Part shown: positions 19,154 through 27,143 of the stretch, one piece after another
Layout of the letters: the number at the start of each line of letters is the position of its first letter
Numbering within the stretch: the stretch's first letter is position 1
Origin: Weeksella massiliensis
GTDB lineage: Bacteria; Bacteroidota; Bacteroidia; Flavobacteriales; Weeksellaceae
Assembly (NCBI GenBank): GCA_000751595.1
Contig: CCMH01000003.1
Location: forward strand, 62,001-126,000
Length of the DNA stretch: 64,000 bases
Reading direction: 5' to 3'
Made by a program: the position numbers and the translations under genes
The notes under the pieces: model-generated
Database searches by the model: none
What the model saw: the letters and a program-made list of their open reading frames with translations, nothing else
What the model was told of the DNA's origin: nothing

Positions 19154-19186
19154 TTTGGTAAAACGAAAAAACTTGCAATATATTTG
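19154..19186 (+). promoter_or_regulatory. Promoter of the second tRNA module
   Basis: -33 TTTG (19154-19157), 21-base spacer, -7 TATATTTG (19179-19186), then tRNA-Gly 13 bases on. It has the same boxes and spacing as the first module. Confidence 0.7.
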
Positions 19187-19198
19187 CACCCACAATTA

Positions 19199-19271
19199 GC
19201 GGGAATAGCTCAATTGGTAGAGCGTCAGCCTTCCAAGCTGAATGTTGCGAGTTCGAGTCTCGTTTCCCGCT
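19199..19271 (+). tRNA. tRNA-Gly (anticodon TCC), copy 1
   Basis: 73 nt. Acceptor stem GCGGGAA/TTCCCGC and anticodon arm TCAGCCTTCCAAGCTGA with anticodon UCC. The T arm GCGAGTTCGAGTCTCGT is regular and CCA is not encoded. It is identical to the copy at 19403. Confidence 0.97.
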
Positions 19272-19273
19272 CT

Positions 19274-19287
19274 ACTTCGAAAGAAGT
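19274..19287 (+). other. GAAA-capped hairpin, second copy
   Basis: ACTTC-GAAA-GAAGT again separates tRNA-Gly from tRNA-Leu; it is identical to 18356-18369. Confidence 0.6.
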
Positions 19288-19291
19288 GGAA

Positions 19292-19375
19292 GCCTTGGTG
19301 GTGGAATTGGTAGACACGCAGGACTTAAAATCCTGTGTCCATTAGGACGTGCGGGTTCAAGTCCCGCCTGAGGTA
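19292..19375 (+). tRNA. tRNA-Leu (anticodon TAA), second copy
   Basis: 84 nt, identical over its whole length to the tRNA-Leu at 18374. It has the long variable arm and anticodon UAA. Confidence 0.96.
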
Positions 19376-19402
19376 CAAAATACATAAAAACGCAGTAAAA
19401 TT

Positions 19403-19475
19403 GCGGGAATAGCTCAATTGGTAGAGCGTCAGCCTTCCAAGCTGAATGTTGCGAGTTCGAGTCTCGTTTCCCGCT
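19403..19475 (+). tRNA. tRNA-Gly (anticodon TCC), copy 2
   Basis: 73 nt, identical to the tRNA-Gly at 19199. It lies 27 bases after tRNA-Leu, so it is probably processed from the same transcript. Confidence 0.97.
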
Positions 19476-19480
19476 CTAAT

Positions 19481-19517
19481 AAAAAAATCAGCACTAAATT
19501 AGCGCTGATTTTTTTTA
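19481..19517. terminator. Terminator of the second tRNA module
   Basis: Stem AATCAGC/GCTGATT with one inner mismatch is followed by T8 and preceded by A7. It overlaps the stop codon of the convergent HhH gene and can act in both directions. Confidence 0.85.
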
Positions 19518-20510
19518 TTCACCAAACTCTAAATAGGGTTCCATTTCTTTGAACTTAGCATCTGAAATTACATAACACTTCTGTAAAGTAGCTGCATCGG
19601 CAAAGCGACCACCAAGAGAATAACGATACTTCATAATCGTATTGGCTTGCTTTTCTGTGAAACCAATTTTCATCCAACCCTCTTTATCGAGTTTATTGGG
19701 ATCGAATTTCTCTAAAGCAACAACTTGTTTATGCTCTTTCGTTACTGCAACCGAAGAGGTTTCTGTAGCTGTTGTATTGCTCACCGCTTGATTTGAACGA
19801 TAAGCCGGCGACTTCTCTGGCAAATTGATGTATGGCTTCATTTCTTGAAACTTCTCGTCAGAAATCACGTAACATTTCGATAATTGTTCTAAAGAGGTAA
19901 ACTCATTCCCGACAATTCTTTTGTACTTCAGAATTGTTTCTGCCTGTTTCTTACTAAAACCGATTTTTATCCAATCATTTTCTGAGTAATCATTTGGATT
20001 GAATCGGGTGTAAGCAACATTTTTTCTTGTTTGTTGCTTGCCTAAACGCACATCACTTTTCGCTTTTTCTGGCAATAAAAGATACGGCGAAAGCATCGCA
20101 TAGGCTTCGTCATTGATCACATAACATTTTCTGATTTGTTCTTTCGATTCGAATTTCCCACCTAACATTGCTTTGTATTTCATGATTACTTCAGCTTGTT
20201 TTGGTGTAAAACCATATTTATGCCAATCGGTTTGGGTAAGATCATTTGGGTCGAATGCTGCTAAAACAGTATCGATTTTCGATTTCGTAAAGCGATTCTT
20301 ATAAGAGGATGAGGATAAGGTTGCTTTTGCTTCTGCAGAAAGCTGAATTTGTTTCAGTTCGCTTTGTTGAATTTCATCGAAAACCAAATTTTCATTCGAA
20401 TTCCCAAATACCATTAACCCTTCTCCAACCAAAAGAATAATACAAAAGACAATTAATCCGGTTTTCTGAGCTTTGGTCAATAATAAAAAAGGTAATAAAG
20501 AAGACTTCAT
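19515..20510 (-). CDS. Helix-hairpin-helix (ComEA-like) protein with three repeats
   Basis: 331 residues. An N-terminal membrane segment (about residues 15-33, KTGLIVFCIILLVGEGLMVF) is followed by three copies of an HhH unit of about 60 residues, each reading FDPNxLTxxDWxKxGFxxKQAExIxKYKxxxGGxFxSxEQLxKCYVIxDExFxxMxPYxxLPE (starting near 85, 169 and 262). The units look like the soxR-reducing/ComEA type DNA-binding HhH, but each carries a conserved KCYVI Cys. DNA uptake or a structural envelope role are both possible. It is not part of a com cluster. Related HhH proteins of Flavobacteriia are usually left unnamed. Confidence 0.8.
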   Translation of the reverse strand: MKSSLLPFLLLTKAQKTGLIVFCIILLVGEGLMVFGNSNENLVFDEIQQSELKQIQLSAEAKATLSSSSYKNRFTKSKIDTVLAAFDPNDLTQTDWHKYGFTPKQAEVIMKYKAMLGGKFESKEQIRKCYVINDEAYAMLSPYLLLPEKAKSDVRLGKQQTRKNVAYTRFNPNDYSENDWIKIGFSKKQAETILKYKRIVGNEFTSLEQLSKCYVISDEKFQEMKPYINLPEKSPAYRSNQAVSNTTATETSSVAVTKEHKQVVALEKFDPNKLDKEGWMKIGFTEKQANTIMKYRYSLGGRFADAATLQKCYVISDAKFKEMEPYLEFGE

Positions 20511-20662
20511 AGGTCATTAGATTTTTGTTATTACAAAAACCAGCGTACAAATCTAAACTATACAAACAAGCGTTTGTTGACCTTCTATAACAAGTAGTTG
20601 AGGAGTAAAGATAAACTATAAAAAATTAGGAAACAACTATTAATTGATTAATATCGAGTAAT

Positions 20663-20884
20663 TTATAAATCGAACACCGATTTTCTTCTGATTACGAAAC
20701 AATCTTTTACCCACAAAGCAAAGGCCATAATAAAATAAGCTACAAACGCAACTCCTAAGGTTGCAAAGGCAAGATAAATATACAATAAACGTAATTTGGT
20801 AACTCGCACACCTATCTTATCTGCAATCCTTTCGATTACATTGAACCATGAAATTTCGGTAATATTTCTAAATTTATCCAACAT
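20663..20884 (-). CDS. PspC-like small membrane protein
   Basis: 73 residues. FNVIERIADKIGVRVTKLRLLYIYLAFATLGVAFVAYFIMAFALWVKD has the PspC layout: a short helix, a conserved VRVTKLRLLYIYLAF segment, then one or two membrane-spanning stretches. PspC proteins in other bacteria sense envelope stress. The start overlaps the end of the DUF2851 gene by 11 bases, so it is probably translated from the same mRNA. No other psp genes are near. Confidence 0.75.
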   Translation of the reverse strand: MLDKFRNITEISWFNVIERIADKIGVRVTKLRLLYIYLAFATLGVAFVAYFIMAFALWVKDCFVIRRKSVFDL

Positions 20885-22154
20885 AAGGTTTCAATACTTC
20901 GTATCCGATGCTGCAATTTAAGCATTTTTTTGGTAAACAAAAATGTTCATACGCTTGTAAAAAAGCTTGTGAATCATAGGCATTTTTATTCTTCAACCCA
21001 GCTTTTTCATATAGGTTTGTTATATTATTTTTCTCTGCTTTTATTTCTTCATACATCGAAAGCCAGCGTTCATCTACTTCTTCATCACGATAAAAAGCAT
21101 AGGCAAAACGCAAAGGCAATAAAGTATTCAGGATAATATTTTCTATTTTAGAACTACTAATTTTCTTACTCATTTTTATACTTTCCTCCCCAAAACGATA
21201 ATGATTTTCCCAATACATATCCACTTCAATCGATTGAAAAACAACAATTATTTCTTCTTTCGATTGCGCACTCATCAAAACCGAAAATAAGTTTTTGTGC
21301 ATTCCGTACAAAGCGGCTAATTGAGCAATTCGAATGGTAGGAAAACTTATCGGGCGCATACGAAAATAGCGAAATAAATGATGCGACATCGGTTGAAGAT
21401 GATATTTCACCCGAAGAAATTGATATTTTTCTGATAAGTTTTTTTGATAATCATCTTGACGCAAATCCTCTAACAATCCGGCCTGACCGAAAAACAAAGC
21501 AGTTATTGCTTCTCTGTTGTATTGAACTTTTTGCAAGACCGAAAACGGAAAAGAAACACTCCATTGTAAAAATATTTCAGCATTGACTTTCAGACCAAAC
21601 GTATAGGCCAATTGTCGGAAAAGCACAGCTTCCCAATTGTGTTGCGCCTTCTCTAACTCCGATAGTAATTTATTCGATTTCATCAACATCCTATCCAACA
21701 AAAGTTGATTTTTCCACAACGAAATTTTCTCCTCCTCTACTCGATTAACCAACGAATAACAAGGCAAAAAATACGTTTCGGTTGTCAATCGATGATAAGC
21801 TTCGAGAGTTTTGGGATCGATTAGATTTTTTAATTCTAAGGTTTCTATACCCAATTCTTCGAGCAACGTAAGGTGCACATCTTGTTCGTACACCACATGC
21901 AAAATCAAGGTATGATAATTCGGATCTTTGTTATGATTATGATGCAACCAATCGGAAGATTTTACATGAATTTCGACCGATCCATACCAACGCAATTGAT
22001 CAATCTTCAGATGAGCTTCTAGAAAATCTGGACCAGCATTCGGATTAGAAACTCCAACCTTTTCTATATCGATTGTTTTCCCTGATAAGGTTTTCGCGTC
22101 CTGAAACCGAAAAAGCTTGAATCGCCAAATATGATGTAGAAATTCCTCTTTCAT
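20874..22154 (-). CDS. DUF2851 family protein
   Basis: About 426 residues from the ATG at 22154; a longer frame to 22202 adds 16 residues unlike the family. The start MKEEFLHHIWRFKLFRFQD, then GVSNPNAGPDFLEAHLKIDQLRWYGSVEIHVKSSDWLHHNHNKDPNYHTLILHVVYEQD near residues 33-92 is the typical DUF2851 N-terminal block, and the C-terminus carries CLNCSIGYEVL. The SDWxxHxHxxDxxYxxxILHVVxExD pattern looks like a metal or nuclease-like site, but I know of no proven function. It is cytosolic. It overlaps the PspC-like gene. Confidence 0.85.
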   Translation of the reverse strand: MKEEFLHHIWRFKLFRFQDAKTLSGKTIDIEKVGVSNPNAGPDFLEAHLKIDQLRWYGSVEIHVKSSDWLHHNHNKDPNYHTLILHVVYEQDVHLTLLEELGIETLELKNLIDPKTLEAYHRLTTETYFLPCYSLVNRVEEEKISLWKNQLLLDRMLMKSNKLLSELEKAQHNWEAVLFRQLAYTFGLKVNAEIFLQWSVSFPFSVLQKVQYNREAITALFFGQAGLLEDLRQDDYQKNLSEKYQFLRVKYHLQPMSHHLFRYFRMRPISFPTIRIAQLAALYGMHKNLFSVLMSAQSKEEIIVVFQSIEVDMYWENHYRFGEESIKMSKKISSSKIENIILNTLLPLRFAYAFYRDEEVDERWLSMYEEIKAEKNNITNLYEKAGLKNKNAYDSQAFLQAYEHFCLPKKCLNCSIGYEVLKPYVG

Positions 22155-22280
22155 GAGATTCGATTTTTGCTTAGCGTGCATAAAAATTACAACAAATTTC
22201 AATCAAAAAAAAATCGATTTGATTTCTCAAACCGATTTTCTATCAAAGCATTAAGCTTATACTAATTATTTTTCCGACTT

Positions 22281-23369
22281 CTACATATCGTCGTCACCTT
22301 TTAGTTTTTCTGCATTTTCTGCCACCTTCAGCGCATCAATCATTTCTTGAATATCTCCATTCATAAAATTATCTAAATTATAAATTGATTTATTGATTCG
22401 ATGATCGGTAACACGACCTTGCGGATAATTGTAGGTTCTGATTTTTGCCGAACGGTCACCGGTAGAAACCAATGATTTTCTTTGTTCTGATCGTTCTGCA
22501 TGTTTCTTTTCGTATTCGATTTCGTATAACTTGGTTCGTAACAACTGCAAAGCTTTTTCACGATTTTTGTGTTGCGAACGCGCCTCTTGACAAACAATTA
22601 CTATCCCAGAAGGTTTATGCGTCAATTGTACTTTTGTTTCTACTTTGTTTACGTTTTGCCCTCCTGCACCAGACGAACGCGCTGTTTGGTATTCTAAATC
22701 GGCCGGATTAATTTCTACGTCAACTTCTTCTGCTTCTGGCAAAACAGCCACAGTAATTGCGGAAGTATGCACACGACCTTGCGATTCGGTTTCTGGCACT
22801 CGTTGCACGCGATGCACACCCGACTCGTATTTCATCGTACCAAAAACAGCATTGCCTTCTACCGAAATCACCATTTCCTTGAAACCTTTTCCAGATGCTT
22901 CTGAGGTATTGAGAACCTCATGTTGCCAACCTTTTTGTTTGAAGTACATTGCGTACATTCGGTAAATATCTTCTACGAAAATTGCTGCTTCATCTCCTCC
23001 GGTTCCGGCACGCAATTCAACAATTACGTTTTTGTCATCTTCGGGATCTTTCGGGATAAGCATAAATTTTATTTCTTCTTCCAATTCTGGAATTTTATGC
23101 AAAGCTTCGTCTTTTTCTAATTTTGCCAATTCAACCATTTCGGCATCCGATCCATCGGCAATAATTTCATTTGCTTCTTCGAGCACATTGAGCAAACCTT
23201 CGTATTCTTCTTGTTTCTCTACATAATCGCGTAGATCCGAATATTCTTTATTTAGTTTGGCGTAGCGCGCCTGATCGGTAATAATATCGGGCTGAATAAT
23301 CAAATCTGCCACCTCATCAAACCGTTGTTTTATAGCACGTAATTTATCTAATAATCCTGTATCTGCCAT
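22281..23369 (-). CDS. prfA: Peptide chain release factor 1
   Basis: 362 residues. It recognises UAA and UAG stop codons and triggers peptide release. It carries the peptidyl-tRNA hydrolysis motif GGQ in [20 protein letters not shown], the RF1-type stretch [19 protein letters not shown] ahead of it, and the C-terminal [15 protein letters not shown]. There is no programmed frameshift, and the sequence is RF1 rather than RF2. It is a minus-strand gene about 80 bp upstream of DUF2851 and downstream of the GT39 gene. Confidence 0.96.
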   Translation of the reverse strand: MADTGLLDKLRAIKQRFDEVADLIIQPDIITDQARYAKLNKEYSDLRDYVEKQEEYEGLLNVLEEANEIIADGSDAEMVELAKLEKDEALHKIPELEEEIKFMLIPKDPEDDKNVIVELRAGTGGDEAAIFVEDIYRMYAMYFKQKGWQHEVLNTSEASGKGFKEMVISVEGNAVFGTMKYESGVHRVQRVPETESQGRVHTSAITVAVLPEAEEVDVEINPADLEYQTARSSGAGGQNVNKVETKVQLTHKPSGIVIVCQEARSQHKNREKALQLLRTKLYEIEYEKKHAERSEQRKSLVSTGDRSAKIRTYNYPQGRVTDHRINKSIYNLDNFMNGDIQEMIDALKVAENAEKLKGDDDM

Positions 23370-23442
23370 TTTTTTTCTTTGGGTTGTAAAGATACGGCTT
23401 CACAAGCATTTCTGGAAATTTGACTTTAACTTTTCCTCGAGT

Positions 23443-25092
23443 TTAGGGTTTTTCTGGTTCGATTGAAATTTTATTGGAAATAGAATACATCGGCAAATCC
23501 TTGGGTTGAAGTCCGACATAGACTTTCTTGCTCTTCCCTAACAAACTCGATTTTATCGAAACCTGAATCGTTTTTTGTTGGTTAATTTTCGCTTCCCACA
23601 ACACTTCTCGAATATCTTCTAAATACACCAAAGTATAATGCGGATCACCGATAAACACTAAATATAGCAAAGGTAAATCATCAAAATTTTTGGTAGAAAA
23701 AAGAGAAGGTGAAACTGAGGACAACTCTATAATAAGAAAGTTTTCGGTAGGATGAATAACATTGTTCGAAAGATGAAAAGCATAGTTCTCTTCGGGTTTG
23801 AAATTTTCTATTTTCGTAATAAAATATGGTTCAGCTCGCCAACCAATCACCGATTGATTACTTTTTTGCCAACGAGAAACAAAAGCAAAATCCTTTCCAT
23901 CAAAATCGTTTAATTGTTGCCAATCATCGAAACTCGATCGTCGATTATCCAAAGTTCTATACACCCACGTTTGTCGATTTGCATAAAAAGCGAACAAGGA
24001 AGCTTCTTGATATTTTTCGAATAAAACCAGAGAATCATTCACTTGGTTTCCGATGCGCAAGGCTGCGTCCCGATTGTCATCCAACCAAGAAAAAGCTGGA
24101 GAAAACAAGGCGATTCTTGCAACCATCAACCCTAAAACATTCGTAAGTCCTAACCGAAAAAATAGTTGATTGTTTAGATTTTCGGTCCGATACAACCAAA
24201 TAAGTTGCGCCACAAATCCCACCAAAAGCCATTGTAGTTGGGGTTTATTTTTTAGGCTCATGATCAGAAAAAATAACAAAGGTAAGACCGACAAAAACAA
24301 AATCGACTGATCGAATCTATTCATACTTTTTATATTTTTTATCGAACAAAACGATTTCCATAAAAAAGGAGAATACGCCAACGTCCCTAAAAACAATCCA
24401 CCCAAAAGCAGATAAACAAGAGCGTCATAATGCATTTTGGTCTGATTGCGATCGGCGAGATGGTACCGAAAAGGAGCAAAATCATGTTCGATTAACCAAG
24501 ACAAATGAGGAATATAGAGTATGAATGCGATGAAAATCGTTAGATAGAATTTTTTATTGTTTAGTAAAAATCGAAGATGAGGCAATAAAGTAAACGCAAC
24601 AACTAAAAATCCGTGGTATTTGCTGTAGAACAAACCAGCGATGGCAAGAGATAATCCTAAAAATGCCAAAGGTTTTTTATGCTCTAAAAACTGTTTCAGG
24701 AAAAACAAATACAGCAAGGTAAAAAATAACAAAGCAGTATCAGGCGTAGAAATGAAGCCGAAAAGTTGCAACAATGGTGCAGAAGCAAAAAGACATAGAA
24801 CTTTCCAGCGTTGCACTGCAGATCGAGGTTGTAGAATTGTATAAAAAAGAAAAAAGTTACAAGCGAAAAGAATAGTCGAAACAAATCTTAATCCGATTTC
24901 GTGCGCTCCTATAAAATTTCCTACCCAAATCATCCAAGCAATCATCGGCGGATGATCATAATACCCAAAAGCGAGATGTTTGGACCAAACCCAATAATAT
25001 GCTTCGTCGTCGACGAGCAGTGTAAAAGTTGCTTGGAGAAAATTGAGCAGAAGAAGCAACGCAAAACAAAGGACAAAAGCGTACTTTTTCAT
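23443..25092 (-). CDS. Glycosyltransferase family 39-like membrane protein
   Basis: 549 residues, with about ten or more transmembrane segments in the first 350. The N-terminal LLVDDEAYYWVWSKHLAFGYYDHPPMIAWMIW (residues 25-56) is the hallmark of ArnT/PMT-type GT-C enzymes: the acidic pair binds the metal and lipid-phosphate sugar donor. FISTPDTALLFFTLLYLF and SKYHGFLVVAF also fit. A soluble C-terminal half (about 370-549) faces the periplasm. The substrate, probably a polyprenyl-phosphate sugar transferred to lipid A or protein, cannot be fixed. A candidate -7 TAATTTTG lies upstream at 25112-25119 on the minus strand. Confidence 0.88.
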   Translation of the reverse strand: MKKYAFVLCFALLLLLNFLQATFTLLVDDEAYYWVWSKHLAFGYYDHPPMIAWMIWVGNFIGAHEIGLRFVSTILFACNFFLFYTILQPRSAVQRWKVLCLFASAPLLQLFGFISTPDTALLFFTLLYLFFLKQFLEHKKPLAFLGLSLAIAGLFYSKYHGFLVVAFTLLPHLRFLLNNKKFYLTIFIAFILYIPHLSWLIEHDFAPFRYHLADRNQTKMHYDALVYLLLGGLFLGTLAYSPFLWKSFCSIKNIKSMNRFDQSILFLSVLPLLFFLIMSLKNKPQLQWLLVGFVAQLIWLYRTENLNNQLFFRLGLTNVLGLMVARIALFSPAFSWLDDNRDAALRIGNQVNDSLVLFEKYQEASLFAFYANRQTWVYRTLDNRRSSFDDWQQLNDFDGKDFAFVSRWQKSNQSVIGWRAEPYFITKIENFKPEENYAFHLSNNVIHPTENFLIIELSSVSPSLFSTKNFDDLPLLYLVFIGDPHYTLVYLEDIREVLWEAKINQQKTIQVSIKSSLLGKSKKVYVGLQPKDLPMYSISNKISIEPEKP

Positions 25093-25111
25093 AAAATATA
25101 AATCATCTCTC

Positions 25112-25119
25112 CAAAATTA
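25112..25119 (-). promoter_or_regulatory. Candidate -7 element of the GT39 gene
   Basis: Minus-strand TAATTTTG fits TAnnTTTG about 20 bases upstream of the start codon. The -33 box is weak. Confidence 0.4.
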
Positions 25120-25215
25120 GCTGTATTTTTATGGTTTTGAAGTTGGAAAAGGATGATATTATTCAACATAACGAAAAATTCATGTTGCAAATTCCCTAAA
25201 ACCCAACAATATTTA

Positions 25216-25223
25216 TATTTTTG
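25216..25223 (+). promoter_or_regulatory. Candidate -7 element of sucC
   Basis: TATTTTTG fits TAnnTTTG 22 bases before the sucC start; no -33 box at the usual spacing. Confidence 0.4.
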
Positions 25224-25244
25224 TAATCTGAAAAACTAAAAAGA

Positions 25245-26435
25245 ATGAATCTTCACGAATATCAAGCAAAACAAATTTTGAGTAAGTATGGTGTTAAAGT
25301 TCAACGAGGAATAGTTGCAACGACACCAGATGAAGCTGTTGAGGCTGCACAAGAGTTAACCAAAGAAACGGGAACATCTTGGCATGTTGTAAAAGCCCAA
25401 ATCCATGCAGGTGGACGTGGTAAAGGTGGCGGAGTAAAACTTGCTAAAAGTTTAGAGGAAGTAAAAGAAAGAGCTACAGATATTATCGGTATGCAATTGA
25501 TTACCCCACAAACTCCACCCGAAGGAAAAAAAGTAAATCAGGTATTAATCGCTGAAGATGTTTACTATCCTGGAGAATCTGAAATTGAAGAGTTCTACGT
25601 TTCAGTATTATTAAACCGTGCAACTGGAAGAAATATGTTTATGTATTCTACCGAAGGTGGAATGGACATTGAAGCTGTTGCAGAAGCTACCCCAGAAAAA
25701 ATCTTCACTGAAGAAATTGATCCTGCGGTTGGTTTAACAGGTTTCCAAGCAGCAAATATTGCATTCAATTTGGGTGTAAAAGGAGCCGCTTACAAAGACA
25801 TGATTAAATTTATACATGCACTTTACAATGCTTATGTTGGGATTGATGCCTCATTATTCGAGATCAACCCAGTATTGAAAACATCAGACGACCAAATTAT
25901 GGCTGTTGATGCGAAAGTAGTTTTAGATGGAAACTCATTATTCCGTTATAAAGACTTAGCAGAATTACGTGACACCCGCGAAGAAGATCCTACCGAAGTA
26001 GAAGCTGATGCAGCAGGATTAAACTTCGTAAAATTAGACGGAAACGTTGGTTGTATGGTAAACGGTGCTGGTTTAGCGATGGCAACAATGGACATCATTA
26101 AACTTTCTGGTGGTAACCCTGCCAACTTCTTAGACGTAGGAGGAACAGCTGACGCAGAACGCGTAGAAAAAGCTTTCCGTATTATCTTGAAAGATACCAA
26201 CGTAAAAGGAATCTTAGTAAATATCTTTGGAGGAATCGTTCGTTGTGACCGTGTTGCTCAAGGGATTTTAGATGCGTACAAAAACTTAGGTGACTCGATC
26301 AATGTGCCAATCATTGTTCGTTTACAAGGAACCAATGCCGATATCGCAAGAAAAATGATTAGCGATTCTGGTTTACAAGTTCACGCAGTAGACACACTAC
26401 AAGATGCAGCAGACAAAGTAGCTGAAATTTTGTAA
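25245..26435 (+). CDS. sucC: Succinate-CoA ligase (ADP-forming) subunit beta
   Basis: 396 residues. With the alpha subunit SucD it converts succinyl-CoA to succinate in the TCA cycle, forming ATP or GTP. An ATP-grasp fold is seen from MNLHEYQAKQILSKYGVKV, VVKAQIHAGGRGKGGGVKLAKS, FEINPVLKTSDDQIMAVDAKV (metal-binding Glu-Asn), NGAGLAMATMDIIKLSGGNPANFLDVGG and GILVNIFGGIVRCDRVAQG. Full-length. sucD is not adjacent, so the subunits are encoded apart here. A terminator follows at 26466. Confidence 0.97.
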   Translation: MNLHEYQAKQILSKYGVKVQRGIVATTPDEAVEAAQELTKETGTSWHVVKAQIHAGGRGKGGGVKLAKSLEEVKERATDIIGMQLITPQTPPEGKKVNQVLIAEDVYYPGESEIEEFYVSVLLNRATGRNMFMYSTEGGMDIEAVAEATPEKIFTEEIDPAVGLTGFQAANIAFNLGVKGAAYKDMIKFIHALYNAYVGIDASLFEINPVLKTSDDQIMAVDAKVVLDGNSLFRYKDLAELRDTREEDPTEVEADAAGLNFVKLDGNVGCMVNGAGLAMATMDIIKLSGGNPANFLDVGGTADAERVEKAFRIILKDTNVKGILVNIFGGIVRCDRVAQGILDAYKNLGDSINVPIIVRLQGTNADIARKMISDSGLQVHAVDTLQDAADKVAEIL

Positions 26436-26465
26436 TCTTATTATAATAATTTTAAGGAATATTTA

Positions 26466-26500
26466 AGGGCTTTTGAATCTTCAAAAGCTCTTTTCTTTTT
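26466..26500 (+). terminator. Terminator of sucC
   Basis: GGGCTTTTGA/TCAAAAGCTC hairpin followed by TTTTCTTTTT, between sucC and coaE. Confidence 0.75.
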
Positions 26501-26530
26501 GTATCTTTCACTCTGCTTTAACATTCCTTT

Positions 26531-27139
26531 ATGGACACACATAAAATAAATATTGGTCTTACGGGTGGAATCGGATCTGGAAAATCAACTGCAGCAAAAT
26601 TCTTCGAACAAGCTGGCATACCGGTATATTATGCCGATCAACGCGCCAAAGATTTGATGAACAACGATCCCCATCTCATCCAAAAAATAAAAAATATTTT
26701 CGGTGAAAAAGCATACCAAGACGGAAAATTGAATCGAGTTTGGATAGCCGAAAAAAGTTTTAGTAATCCCGAAATTTTACAACAACTCAATCAAGCCGTG
26801 CATCCTGCTGTGTACAAAGATCACGATGAATGGATCGCTCAACAAACATCGCCGTTGGTGATGAAAGAAGCTGCAATTTTGATAGAAAGTGGCTCGTACA
26901 AAAGCTGTGATGAGGTAATTGTGGTGGTTGCGGATGAACAACTAAGAATAAAACGCGTTAGCGAACGCGATCAAACTACGCAAGAAGCCATACAGCAAAG
27001 AATGAACAACCAGTTGAGCGACGAAGAACGAAAGAAATTTGCTACCTTTATTATAGAAAACAATGAAGGCGTCGAACAATTACAGAAACAAGTTTCTAAG
27101 GTAGTCGAAGCACTTCGGACCAAATATCATTTGACCTAA
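26531..27139 (+). CDS. coaE: Dephospho-CoA kinase
   Basis: 202 residues. It phosphorylates dephospho-CoA, the last step of coenzyme A synthesis. P-loop GGIGSGKST (residues 11-19), lid-associated YADQRAKDLM, VHPAVYKDHDEW, and the PLVMKEAAILIESGSYKSCDEVIVVVADEQLRIKRVSERD block (LxxEAAILxESG...RxxR) identify it. Length is normal. The start codon of the following sensor kinase lies five bases after the stop, so the three downstream genes probably share a transcript. Confidence 0.96.
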   Translation: MDTHKINIGLTGGIGSGKSTAAKFFEQAGIPVYYADQRAKDLMNNDPHLIQKIKNIFGEKAYQDGKLNRVWIAEKSFSNPEILQQLNQAVHPAVYKDHDEWIAQQTSPLVMKEAAILIESGSYKSCDEVIVVVADEQLRIKRVSERDQTTQEAIQQRMNNQLSDEERKKFATFIIENNEGVEQLQKQVSKVVEALRTKYHLT

Positions 27140-27143
27140 CTTT

